From: Deinococcales bacterium
GTDB taxonomy: Bacteria; Deinococcota; Deinococci; Deinococcales; JAAFIG01
Length of the DNA: 64,000 nt
Assembly (NCBI GenBank): GCA_013298595.1
Contig: JAAFIG010000003.1
Location: forward strand, 124,001-188,000
Direction: 5' to 3'
The notes under the pieces are model-generated. The model was not told where the DNA came from and made no database searches. It saw only the letters and a list, made by a program, of their open reading frames with translations. A program made the position numbers and the translations under genes. Below, piece after piece: positions 26,639 through 35,800 of the stretch (position 1 is its first letter; each line of letters opens with the position of its first letter).

Positions 26639-27622
26639 CTACGGCTTGAATCGCTTTTCGAGTTCTCCTATAAATTCGTCCATATCCCAGTCAATCTGTG
26701 CTTGCTCGAGTGGTACGAATGAATGCTTGAAAACTTTGCCTTTGTCGTCCACGCCGTCCGATACAACCCATTCCCAAGAATCTCGAGGTTCAACTGTGGC
26801 AAACCAGTAGTAGTACCTGTCCTCAAGAAACTCGAGGGGAGTACCATTTTCTGGGTGGTTGCCTTTGAAGTAATAATCTTGTCGCCCAAGGTATACGCCG
26901 TGCTCGAGGGTTAAACCGCTTTCTTCGAGAATTTCACGAATCGCGGCTTGGTCTGGTGTTTCGCCATCTTCTATGCCGCCTGCGGGTACGCCAATGCCAC
27001 CGTCTGGATGTCCAGAGAAGGTCAGAATTTCTGTGTAAGGGTGAACCTCTCTTGACCCAAAAGATGCACCTGACGGGCTGAGTCGCTCATGTTCGCCCTG
27101 TTTTTGTCGAGTGATGTAACAAATCACGCATGGGCGTGGGCTCATACGTCGATTGTGTAACTCGAGTCCAAAGAAATTTCCCAATTCAGGTAGGAAGGCT
27201 TCCATGTCATAATGGAGAATCACCTTTTCGAGTGGTACAAAACGATGGTCAAAATAATAGAAATCTTCCGCAAAATGCTGCCACGAGTCTCGAGGTTCTT
27301 GAGTCATTAGCCAGACAAAGTGCCAAATTTGGCGTTTGTTTCCGTTTTTGTATAGCCCAGACCCAAGGTGCGTTTTAATCTCGAGGTTCATTAAACCAGT
27401 TGCTTCTGTGGCTTCTCGAGTTGCGGCTTCAAAGATGCTCTCCCCTACCTCGAGTCCACCAGCTGGTACTTGAATCCCAGCTGTTGGGTATGGAAGTCCG
27501 TGTTCAAAGACCAGCAGCTCGAGATTTCGGGTGATGTAACAAATCACGCGTTCCCGAATGCCATTTTGCTTAGCATGGGCTAGGACTGACTCGAGATTGG
27601 GGAATTTAGTAAACACAAACAC
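26639..27622 (-). CDS. Tandem two-domain Nudix hydrolase
   Basis: 327 residues with two Nudix domains. Box 1 (about residues 54-76) reads GLEVGES...REATEATGL, with Ala replacing one of the paired catalytic glutamates. Box 2 (about 215-238) reads GIEDGET...REILEESGL and is intact. Each domain also shares VICYITR and a FxHxFVPLExxxxxxDMxxF ending, so the gene arose by internal duplication. It probably hydrolyses nucleoside diphosphate derivatives with one active site. The start is GTG at 27622, directly after the T-box hairpin, or GTG at 27616 with GAGG 5 nt upstream. Confidence 0.85.
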   Translation of the reverse strand: MFVFTKFPNLESVLAHAKQNGIRERVICYITRNLELLVFEHGLPYPTAGIQVPAGGLEVGESIFEAATREATEATGLMNLEIKTHLGSGLYKNGNKRQIWHFVWLMTQEPRDSWQHFAEDFYYFDHRFVPLEKVILHYDMEAFLPELGNFFGLELHNRRMSPRPCVICYITRQKQGEHERLSPSGASFGSREVHPYTEILTFSGHPDGGIGVPAGGIEDGETPDQAAIREILEESGLTLEHGVYLGRQDYYFKGNHPENGTPLEFLEDRYYYWFATVEPRDSWEWVVSDGVDDKGKVFKHSFVPLEQAQIDWDMDEFIGELEKRFKP

Positions 27623-27857
27623 CTCGTCCGTAAAATCTGCGGACGAGAATATATTCCCGCGTTACCACCGCTTTTCTCGAGTTGACTCGAGCGCTCATAT
27701 GCGCTGTGATGGGCGCTCCCAGAGGATTCTACTGGCTGTGTAGCCTTCTTTCCTCATGCTCGTGGGTGACTTTCCTGCGTTCGCTTTCCTAGTGTTCCTT
27801 TCAGCCAAGGGATCACTTCTCTGTTGGTGCGCGGCGCAGTACTTTCCCAGTCGTTGC
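27623..27857 (-). ncRNA. T-box riboswitch leader
   Basis: On the minus strand the leader shows GGGAAAGTACTG with the AGUA element (near 27838), CAGAGAAG and GGCTGAAAG of the Stem I distal region (27800-27825), a GAGGA/TCCTC stem II (27723-27756) and the T-box antiterminator GCGGTGGTAACGCGGG (about 27655-27672; one mismatch to the usual ACCGCG). It ends with a hairpin CTCGTCCG/CGGACGAG (27623-27630 and 27640-27647). The UGGU bulge would pair with an ACCA tRNA end. GTC in GGAAAGTCACC (about 27768) is a candidate valine specifier. The following tail is GTGTTTGTGTTT, not a clean U-run, so control may be translational. Confidence 0.85.
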
Positions 27858-27863
27858 CCCTCG

Positions 27864-27891
27864 AGTATAGCCTTTATGGGTTTTGTGTCAA
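27864..27891 (-). promoter_or_regulatory. Sigma70 promoter of the T-box transcript
   Basis: TTGACA (27886-27891) and TATACT (27864-27869) with a 16-bp spacer on the minus strand place the transcript start near 27857, just before the T-box Stem I. Confidence 0.85.
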
Positions 27892-27985
27892 GCTGGCAAG
27901 GTGGCTTAGTATTTCTCGAGCTTAGGTAGAAAAGTGAAGTTTTTGTACTCGGTACATTACTTTATTCATATTGTCAATTACAGCT

Positions 27986-28030
27986 TTCTTACAAATTTCT
28001 TACACGTAGAATTTAAGTTTTTTGTAAGAA
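27986..28030. promoter_or_regulatory. Direct and inverted TTTCTTACA sites upstream of the small peptide gene
   Basis: TTTCTTACA occurs twice with 11-bp periodicity (27985-28004), and TTTGTAAGAA (28021-28030) is the exact inverse of TTCTTACAAA (27986-27995). Eleven-base direct repeats of TTACA type are typical of OmpR/PhoB-family response regulator sites. Confidence 0.5.
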
Positions 28031-28079
28031 CAATTGTGCATAATCATCCCATATCCAGTTTTATCGGGGGGTAAGCACT

Positions 28080-28259
28080 ATGTATAAAAAATTATTGGTG
28101 TTGGTCGGATTAGTTGCTCTTTTACTTGGTACACCAGCAATGGCGTGGGGATTCTCGGATTTTTTGTCTGAACCAGTTGTAGGTCGGGATACACCACCCC
28201 CGCCGCCGCCACCCCAACCACAAGGCAAATCAGTATGGTGTGGCGGCGGCAACTGCTAA
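28080..28259 (+). CDS. 59-residue secreted Pro-rich peptide ending in WCGGGNC
   Basis: ATG at 28080 follows a GGGGGG Shine-Dalgarno 8 nt upstream; the stop is TAA at 28257-28259. The N-terminus is a clear signal peptide (MYKKLLVLVGLVALLLG, cleavage near TPAMA-WG). The mature part has seven consecutive prolines and ends KSVWCGGGNC, giving two cysteines four residues apart, suited to a small disulfide ring. No homologue family is recognised. It lies 70 nt upstream of a cytosolic TPR-GGDEF gene with a terminator between them. Possible roles are a signalling peptide, a microcin-like product or a structural peptide. Confidence 0.7.
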   Translation: MYKKLLVLVGLVALLLGTPAMAWGFSDFLSEPVVGRDTPPPPPPPQPQGKSVWCGGGNC

Positions 28260-28286
28260 GCTCTTGGTTGGTTCACCAAGTTATGG

Positions 28287-28315
28287 TAGGGTTTGGATAG
28301 CGAATCCAAACCCTA
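28287..28315 (+). terminator. Rho-independent terminator after the small peptide gene
   Basis: A perfect 12-bp stem TAGGGTTTGGAT/ATCCAAACCCTA with loop AGCGA is followed by TTCTATTT. The U-tract is imperfect, so readthrough into the TPR-GGDEF gene is possible. Confidence 0.8.
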
Positions 28316-28329
28316 TTCTATTTAAAACT

Positions 28330-30003
28330 ATGAGCGAAGTTGCCCAAATTGCATTGCAAAAAGTTCAACAAATTCAAGACATGAATGACTTTGATCAAGT
28401 ATTTTCTTCGATCAGTCAGACCATGTCCGAAGAATCCAGCGAGACAATGTTTGCGTTCTCGTTGGGATTATTTGAAATAGCTAAAAGCGGCAACCGAAAA
28501 ATTCAAGCAATTGGGTTTTATTGGTGCGGGCGCAGTTACGTTAAAACATCAAAAACTCGGGAAGCCTTAGAGAGTTTTTACGCTGCTTTTGATATCAGTA
28601 CAGAAATCGAGTATTTTTCGTATGCCATTGGCATGTTAGTAGAAATAGGTACAATTTATCAAGACCTTGGTGATTATGAAGATGCTTTACGCACTTTTGA
28701 GGAAGCACTCGAGTTATCTATTGTTCATCAACGTAATGCAGGAAGAATAGTTTGTTTAGCCAATCTCAGTGATACACAACGATTTCTTGGGCACTATCAA
28801 AGAGCTACCGAATATGCCAAAGAGGCTTTGCAAATAGCAAGAGACCTGGGCTGGACACGTCATGAAGCCAATGCCTTAATCTGTCTTAGTGAAGCATTAA
28901 TAGCTATTGGAAAAGAACAACTGGATATTAAGAAGTTCCATGAGGCTTTATCTCATTTTAACCAAGCCCATGATTTTTTGCTCAAGGCAAACAATGATCA
29001 TGGACTTTATAAGTTATACTTGTGTCGTTCTAAGGCACTTTGTGAACTCGAGCAATACGATGAAGCTATTGCCGCTGCCGAGAAAGCCTTAGAATATGCT
29101 AAGCACTTTGGTGCTCTGGAAATCCAAGGTATTTGTGAGTTGCAATTTGGGGCTATTTTCATTGCCCAACGACAATTTGAGGCGGCTTTGAAACATTTAG
29201 ATGCTGCGAAAAAATTCTTTGAAGTCAATACTGCTAAAAAGTTTTTATCCGATGTTCACAAAGCGTATTACCAAGTGTTTCGTGGGCGCTCCGAATTTGA
29301 AGCTGCACTCGAGCATTTTGAATTGTTTTATAAGTTTGAATCTTTGGTGCGAACCGAGAATGTCGAGCGGCGTTCTCAGGCAATTGCTTTAAAGATCGAG
29401 CGGGAAAATGTGCGCCGTGAAGCCTTGTGGTATCAGCAGCGTTCCGAGGAACTCAGTGCGCTTAATGAGCAGCTACAAGCTCAAACAGTGCAACTTGATC
29501 AGCAAGCCAAAGAGGATTCTTTAACGGGTACTGCTAATCGGCGAACACTCGAGGATTTTTCAAGGCAGGCATTTCTCGAGGCTGTTGAAGGGCGTTTAAA
29601 ATTGTGTTTTGTGTTGTTGGATATTGATCATTTTAAATTGGTCAATGATCGGTTTTTGCATGCCACTGGCGATCAGGTGATTCGGCGCATTGCTGCGATT
29701 TTGCAAGAACAATGTCGGGGACATGATTTGGTGGCTCGGTATGGTGGTGAGGAATTTGCTTTGGTCTTGCCTGGGTTGTCTGGGGTAGCTGCGTACCGTT
29801 TTTGTGAACGTATCCGCGAAATCATTGAAACAGAGGATTGGTCTGTAATTCACACAGATTTACGTGTGACCATCAGCCTTGGTTGGTGCGATGATACTTC
29901 GCTTGGGAGCCATGAAAAAATGTTAGATGCCGCTGACCGAGCCTTGTATGGCGCTAAGAATGCTGGGCGCAATTGCACTCGTCCAAGAGTCCAAGGAGCA
30001 TAA
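28330..30003 (+). CDS. TPR-repeat diguanylate cyclase
   Basis: 557 residues from ATG at 28330, which follows the terminator stem by 14 nt; the earlier in-frame ATG at 28240 overlaps the peptide gene. No signal peptide or membrane helix is seen, so it is cytosolic. About six TPR-like helical pairs span residues 40-350 (for example YQDLGDYEDALRTFEEALEL), followed by a coiled coil and a GGDEF domain with DSLTGTANRR and the active-site GGEEF (about 483). RGHD five residues before GGEEF is an intact inhibitory I-site. It makes c-di-GMP from two GTP. TPR domains bind peptides or proteins, and the adjacent secreted peptide gene is a candidate ligand source. Confidence 0.9.
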   Translation: MSEVAQIALQKVQQIQDMNDFDQVFSSISQTMSEESSETMFAFSLGLFEIAKSGNRKIQAIGFYWCGRSYVKTSKTREALESFYAAFDISTEIEYFSYAIGMLVEIGTIYQDLGDYEDALRTFEEALELSIVHQRNAGRIVCLANLSDTQRFLGHYQRATEYAKEALQIARDLGWTRHEANALICLSEALIAIGKEQLDIKKFHEALSHFNQAHDFLLKANNDHGLYKLYLCRSKALCELEQYDEAIAAAEKALEYAKHFGALEIQGICELQFGAIFIAQRQFEAALKHLDAAKKFFEVNTAKKFLSDVHKAYYQVFRGRSEFEAALEHFELFYKFESLVRTENVERRSQAIALKIERENVRREALWYQQRSEELSALNEQLQAQTVQLDQQAKEDSLTGTANRRTLEDFSRQAFLEAVEGRLKLCFVLLDIDHFKLVNDRFLHATGDQVIRRIAAILQEQCRGHDLVARYGGEEFALVLPGLSGVAAYRFCERIREIIETEDWSVIHTDLRVTISLGWCDDTSLGSHEKMLDAADRALYGAKNAGRNCTRPRVQGA

Positions 30004-30030
30004 TCACATGTTCTCGGGTACACTCGAGGC

Positions 30031-30600
30031 ATGATGCGTTGGGTTTTACTCATTTTTGCTGGCTCGAGTCTGGCATTGGCTCAGACAAATGCTGTTTCTG
30101 CGGGTCTCTCGGGTGTTGGTTATTGGCATATTGGCGTTGGTGTTGTGGTGCTGATTGGAGTTTTGTATGCCGCTATTCTGGGTGTATTTCAGGGTCTTGC
30201 TATTTGGCACAGAGCTTCGTTATTCGAGCCAGTAAAACGCCGTAGTGTGCAGTTGATTGCTATTAATTTACTGGAGCCAAGTGTCACTTTGGTATTGCTG
30301 GCGCTGGTTGTTTTTTTACTTGGAGACATCCTAGGGGTTTGGTCTATGGTTTTGCCTGCGTTGTCTTTTCTTAGTTTGGTACTGTCTGGTTTATTTGTCT
30401 CGAGCCAAGATGATGTTTCGCAGCGGTTATTGCGGTTATCGGTGTTAACTCGAGTTCTTCCTGTAGCTCTGATTGCGGTATTGTTATTATTTAATGCTTC
30501 GGATATGACGTTGGTGTATTTGGATGTTGTGGGTTTAGTTGGTATGGGGTTGTTATTATGGCTTTTGGGGCGTTTAATCAAACATACCGAGGCTTTATGA
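30031..30600 (+). CDS. Integral membrane protein of unknown function
   Basis: 189 residues with a signal-like first segment (VLLIFAGSSLALAQ) and about five hydrophobic helices. No motif is recognised. TACACT at 30019-30024 lies 6 nt before ATG, so it is probably leaderless. Its stop overlaps the next start as ATGA, so it forms a coupled pair with the lipoprotein gene. Confidence 0.7.
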   Translation: MMRWVLLIFAGSSLALAQTNAVSAGLSGVGYWHIGVGVVVLIGVLYAAILGVFQGLAIWHRASLFEPVKRRSVQLIAINLLEPSVTLVLLALVVFLLGDILGVWSMVLPALSFLSLVLSGLFVSSQDDVSQRLLRLSVLTRVLPVALIAVLLLFNASDMTLVYLDVVGLVGMGLLLWLLGRLIKHTEAL

Positions 30601-31052
30601 GATGGCTTATTTTATTGTTTTGTTGTATTGGTTGTGCAGTGCCTGTTAAAACATTTTCACTCGAGCAAAGCCAAGCCGCTTTCAAAGGCTTACCGATTCA
30701 AGTTTTACCTTTCAAATTCCCTTCAGAACCACAACAAGGTGGTTTGTTACAAAATCCTTGGCGCATGGTTCAGTCTGCTAACAATACACTTTGGGTTTTT
30801 CAAACACCCCAGTTGGCTCGAGATATGGTGGAGAAAAATCGGCAATGGGTGAATAAGTACAGTAGTGCTGGTGCTGGTATTATACTCGGAGGCTTGTATT
30901 ATCTCGAGCCTGGAAAGCCACAAGATATTAGGGCTATGACCCGAGGGACTTTGGTTATGCAGAATCTGGTTCTTGTTTCACATAGACCCTTAGAGAAAAA
31001 TCCTCAGCATACAATGCAGCATTTTGCCAATGTTTTAACGAGTATGCGTTAA
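30597..31052 (+). CDS. Small lipoprotein of unknown function
   Basis: 151 residues from ATG at 30597, coupled to the preceding gene by ATGA. The N-terminus MRWLILLFCCIGCAVPVK contains a lipobox (CIGC, cysteine 13), so it is probably anchored to a membrane. The rest is mixed alpha/beta with no recognised family. Confidence 0.68.
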   Translation: MRWLILLFCCIGCAVPVKTFSLEQSQAAFKGLPIQVLPFKFPSEPQQGGLLQNPWRMVQSANNTLWVFQTPQLARDMVEKNRQWVNKYSSAGAGIILGGLYYLEPGKPQDIRAMTRGTLVMQNLVLVSHRPLEKNPQHTMQHFANVLTSMR

Positions 31053-31099
31053 AAGTCAGATATTAAACAGACTGTTTCTTTAATGGTACGATTCAAAAC

Positions 31100-32776
31100 A
31101 TGATGACCGCTGTTGCTCCAGACCTCTCAAGCCTTGTGCGAGTTGGTAATGCCAAGGATGCTGTGCTGCTCGCCCCAGAAGTTTCTCCGAACGATTTAGC
31201 TCGTCATGCAATTGGGTTGGCAAACTCGAGTGGTGGGACTTTGTTGGTTGGTGTGCGTAATGGTCGGATTTCAGGAGCCGAAGATTTACATCCTTTACAA
31301 GTCACCCATGCACTTTGGGAATTAACGGGTGGTAAATTAACGGTGCATTGTGCCAATACCACCCTCGAGGGTAAGCCTATTTTGGTGGTTTCTGTGCCTC
31401 GTAGCCCTGTTGTGCTTGCTACCCCAACAGGTGAAGTGCTGCTTTGGAATGGCACCAATCTCGAGCCTTTAGCGGCTTTAGCGCTCGACCCTGCTCCATT
31501 ACCTGATTTTAGTGCCAGTGTGCCGCCAACTTCGAGCCTTGCCGATATAGACCCGCTCGAGGTGCATCGGTTGCGAGCTGTGCTTGAGTCTCGGCGTGGG
31601 GCTGCGTTGGCAGAATTACCTGATATTGATTTGTTACGAGCACTGGGTTTACTCGAGGGTGAACAACCAAATTTAGCTGGTATTTTATTGTGTGGCACGA
31701 ATAAAGCTTTAAAGCGGTATGCGCCTCAAGCCGAGCTAGATTATTATCATCATGGTGCTGGTGATATGGAATTTGAATTCCGTGAAACCATTCACCGCCC
31801 GATTCCTGCGATGCTCGAGCGTTTACGCGAATTGGTACAAGCTCGCAATAAATACAAAACACTGCACGTTGGCTTGTTTCAAATCGAGGTCTGGGATTTT
31901 GATGAAGTTGTCTACCGCGAGGCTATTCTCAATGCTTTAGTGCATCGTGATTACACCTCGAGGGATACTGTGCAGTTGCATCATTACCCCAATAAACTCG
32001 AGATTGCCAATCCTGGTGGGTTTAGCGGTGGTATCAATGTCGAAAATATTTTGCGTCATCAACCAAAGCGCCGCAATCCAACCCTCGCCGAGGCATTGGC
32101 GCGGCTGGGGTATATCGAACGGGCTGGTATTGGTGTGGATCGGATGTACCGCTTGCTTTTACGTCATGGCAAAGAACCACCTGAGTACACTGCTTACCCT
32201 GACAGTGTTCAACTGAGTATTCATAACCCCGAATTCGACGAAGCTTTCACCCGATTTGTGGCTCGTAAACAAGAAGAAATGGGTGCTTTTAGCTTAGATG
32301 CTCTAATTGTACTGTCTATCCTTAAACGCGAAATCCAAGCTGATAAACAACAATTAGCTGCTGCCTTGCAACTCCCACTCGAGCAAACCAGCCGCACGTT
32401 GCGCCCACTCGAGGAAGCCAATTTATTGCAACGCGAAGGCGAACTCTGGCATTTGTCGGATGAAGCATTGGCTGCTCTTGGTAAACACCGCGCTCGAGCA
32501 TTATCTGCACCTAGCCCACGGATTCAATTACCTAGGGTCATGCCCACCAGTTTAACACCAATGAATAAAAAAGCTGATGTCAGCCGCACCGAAAAACGCC
32601 AAACAGTTTTAGAAATTGCTAAAACCCTTGGCAGTGTGGCTAACCGCGATGTGCGTCAAGCGCTGGGCTTAAATTTGTCGCAAGCCAGTCATTTGCTTCG
32701 CACTATGCACCAAGCAGCTTTGCTTGAGAAAACAGGTGAAAGCCCTCGAGATACGCGTTATGTGATACCAAATTAA
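31100..32776 (+). CDS. AlbA_2/Schlafen-like DNA-binding regulator with HATPase-like and winged-helix regions
   Basis: 558 residues. Residues 25-130 form an AlbA_2 (Schlafen-type) domain with IGLANSSGGTLLVGVRNG. Residues 190-400 match the ATP-dependent helicase/HATPase_c_4-like module with YREAILNALVHRDY and IANPGGFSGGI. Two winged-helix segments follow (about 405-455 and 500-555). Such proteins act as transcription regulators or, in other contexts, as parts of stress and defence loci. TACGAT lies 7 nt before ATG. A strong bidirectional terminator follows. Confidence 0.82.
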   Translation: MMTAVAPDLSSLVRVGNAKDAVLLAPEVSPNDLARHAIGLANSSGGTLLVGVRNGRISGAEDLHPLQVTHALWELTGGKLTVHCANTTLEGKPILVVSVPRSPVVLATPTGEVLLWNGTNLEPLAALALDPAPLPDFSASVPPTSSLADIDPLEVHRLRAVLESRRGAALAELPDIDLLRALGLLEGEQPNLAGILLCGTNKALKRYAPQAELDYYHHGAGDMEFEFRETIHRPIPAMLERLRELVQARNKYKTLHVGLFQIEVWDFDEVVYREAILNALVHRDYTSRDTVQLHHYPNKLEIANPGGFSGGINVENILRHQPKRRNPTLAEALARLGYIERAGIGVDRMYRLLLRHGKEPPEYTAYPDSVQLSIHNPEFDEAFTRFVARKQEEMGAFSLDALIVLSILKREIQADKQQLAAALQLPLEQTSRTLRPLEEANLLQREGELWHLSDEALAALGKHRARALSAPSPRIQLPRVMPTSLTPMNKKADVSRTEKRQTVLEIAKTLGSVANRDVRQALGLNLSQASHLLRTMHQAALLEKTGESPRDTRYVIPN

Positions 32777-32791
32777 AAAAGTTTTACAAAT

Positions 32792-32828
32792 AAAAATACG
32801 GCGGAGCTATTCTCTCCGCCGTATTTTT
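32792..32828. terminator. Bidirectional Rho-independent terminator
   Basis: Arms AAAAATACGGCGGAG (32792-32806) and its perfect complement (32814-32828) flank a 7-nt loop; A- and T-runs at the ends serve both the AlbA-type gene (plus) and the alpha-2-macroglobulin gene (minus). Confidence 0.92.
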
Positions 32829-32833
32829 TGCAG

Positions 32834-35800
32834 CTATTCTTTGATCAAAAGTGTCGCTGCGCTCGAGCGTCCACGGATACTTGGGTCGTACATCAGTTCA
32901 GCAGTGGTTGGTAGTGCTGTGAATGTACCTGGGGTTTGGGCACGCATGTACACTGTGAATTCTTGTTCACCTCGGAATGTATCGGCGTAGAGTTCAACGC
33001 GGTCTTGGTAAATTTCGCGTCCGCTATACCAGTAATTCCAAATCCAGTAATCGTCAAAGTAACGGATTGCCCGTCCTGGTTGAAAATTCCAACCTGTTTC
33101 TTTGACAGCACTAAAACCAGCTGGTACAGGTTGTAGTACTTGTAAGTGGCGCATACTGCCGCTTTCGGGTTTGATGCGAATATTCACGGCAATCATTTCA
33201 CCAATCTCGAGTGATTGGGCAACACCATCTTTAATCAGAGGTACTGGGTTGTAATCGTAATTGCGAGCACTTTCGTTCCATTTCTTCTCGAGCTTAAAGA
33301 AAGTTGATGTGACCGTAATACCTTTGTTTTCGGCAACCAAACGTTCTGGTTCGCGCACATAATCAAGGCTGGCAGCATAATTGAGGTCGCCTTTGACCTC
33401 GAGCGTATTTTCGCCTATCTTGATTTTTGGGTCGAGGTCGAGGGTCGTACCATTTTCATCTATGGTTTTACTAGCAATTTCTGTGCCATTGAGTAAGATT
33501 CGTACTGTTTGGCTCGAGTCAGCTGGTTTTGGTAAAGCGAGGGCTGCAATCACAGTGGCAGCCGTATCTTGGGTGCTGACCCACCAGTAACCACGGCGTT
33601 GTTGCAAAAGGTAATTGATGGTTTTAGGGATTAAGTTGCTGCGCGGCTCGAGTTTAGCAAGGGCTTCAAGGGCAACGGCTGTGACCAACACAGGATTATC
33701 ATCCCAGTAATAGTACCAGCGGTACTGACGATTTGGGCGTTCCCAGCGAACATTGCTGTCGGTTTCGATGCGTTTAGCTTTGAGGCGATTGAGCAATTTA
33801 CGGGCTTGCTCGAGTTGACCCAGTTTTTGATAAGCCAAGGCAAGTTGTCCAAGATGGTACGGCTCGAGGTCAGGAATGGCAGCAAAATTATCTAAGGAAT
33901 CAGCGGTGATGCCAGCTTCGGCGAGTGCGCGGTAGGCTACGGCTCGAGCACCACGTTGCTGGCTATCATAGTTGATGTTTTGCCGCAACCAATTGATTGC
34001 ACCTTCAAGTAAGTTTAGGTCAAATTTAACACCAACGCTTTTGGCTCGAGCCAAGGCTAAAGCCACTTGCGAAGTCATTTCTAGGGTGCTTTGGTCTTCT
34101 GTCCAGAATCCCCAACCACCATCGCTGTGACGTAGTGTCTCGAGACGATCTAATCCAGCGTCGAGTAAATCGGGCAGGTCTTTACGTGGGAAAGCTTGTT
34201 GAGCCAACAAGGTTGGTAAAAAACGCGACAAAGTTTGTTCGGTGCAACCATATGGGTAGCCAATCAGTTCCTCGAGTGCAGGGCGTACAGCACTGAGTAA
34301 ACTGGGGGTTAAAGCAATTTTTAGATGAGCACTCTCGAGATTCGCATCTTGTGGAATAGTAAATTTCCGTGCACCACGTTTAGCATCAGCAGCCCAACCA
34401 GTACCATCAACAAAACCACGTGGCTTAATGGTAATGGGTAACTCGAGGGCATCACCACCAACGCTATCGGCGAACTTTGCTGTTACTTTTGCCACACCAA
34501 ATTCTGTGGCTGTTACACGGGTATCAAAACTACCGCGTTGCCCTGGTTTAACAGTCAGGTTTTGCTCGAGAGGTGCATTGCTGGTCAGACCATTTAAGCT
34601 GATACTGAAACGACCTGTAATCGCTGTTTCACGATTATTATTGACAATACCACGCAATTGAAAACTATCGCCACGCACCAAGAAAGTGGGTTGGGCAATA
34701 CGAGTAATAATATCTTGAGTCACCATGACATTGGTTTTGGCTTCGCCTGCTTTAGCCTCGATTGTCTGCCCTCGAGCTGTGATTCGCCATGTGGTCAGGT
34801 TCTCTGGGAACGGTACAGTGAGGGTTGCTTCGCCCGCTTCGTTGGTGATTAAACTGGCACGCCAATCGGCGGTATCACGGAAATCTTTACGCACTTTGAC
34901 ATTTGCAGCCGTTGGTTCCTGCGCTTCTTTAGCCGATTGATCTCGAGCTGCCACAGCGCTTGGTGCAGGTGTAGCTAAGCTTGCCACACGTGCTCGACCA
35001 GCTTCAATGTACAAGGGTTCGTCTTCACTGGTAACTGTACCAACCAAATTTTGCCGATAGCCATGCAATACCGTAAATGGATCTGGGGTGGTGTCCTCTT
35101 TTAACAAGTACACACCTTTATCCACAACTGTAACACCTAACTCGGTTTGTACTGGTTTACCATTGGCATCACGTACCAAAATTTTGATATTACCTTGCTC
35201 ACCAGCTTGGTATTTTTGCTTCGCTGGCAGAATTTGAATACTCAGTTGCTCTTGAATTTTTGGTACCACAACACTTGTTTCAGCATCACCTCTCGAGCCA
35301 TTAGACAAATACGAAGCATGCAATTCCACATTTGGCTGCATTTCCTTGGTCACCTTAAACGTCCAAGCCGCCACACCACCAGCGGCTCGAGAAACCCGTT
35401 GATTGATAATGCTTGTTCCCTCGAGCGTCATCCAGACATCTGCGCCTTGTTTTATCCCACTGATAAAAGCCACAGCGGTATCACCAATTGCATATTTGCG
35501 TTTATCAAGTTTGATTTGCATACCGCTGCCTTCGTACCACCAGTACCAACTTGGGTTATCCTCTGTCACCCAAACAAAACCCTCGCCAATACTGAGACGA
35601 TTTTGTGCATCTTTGGCTTTGGCAATAATGCTGTAACCACCACCTTTAACTGCTTTAAACTTAACAGTAGCGTTGCCTTTTTTGGTGGTGATGGTACGCG
35701 TCTCGAGTTTATCTTCTCGAGGTGTCCAACGATTATTGTTGTACCAGTAATCGCGGCGCACCAAAGTTAATTCAACTGAGGCATCCACAGTTTCACCCTC

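Noticed and set aside
27660-27870. RNase P RNA-like GAGGAAAG and GGAAAGTC motifs
   Set aside because: The conserved P4 and ACAGAA segments are missing, while the T-box antiterminator, AGUA element and terminal hairpin are present.
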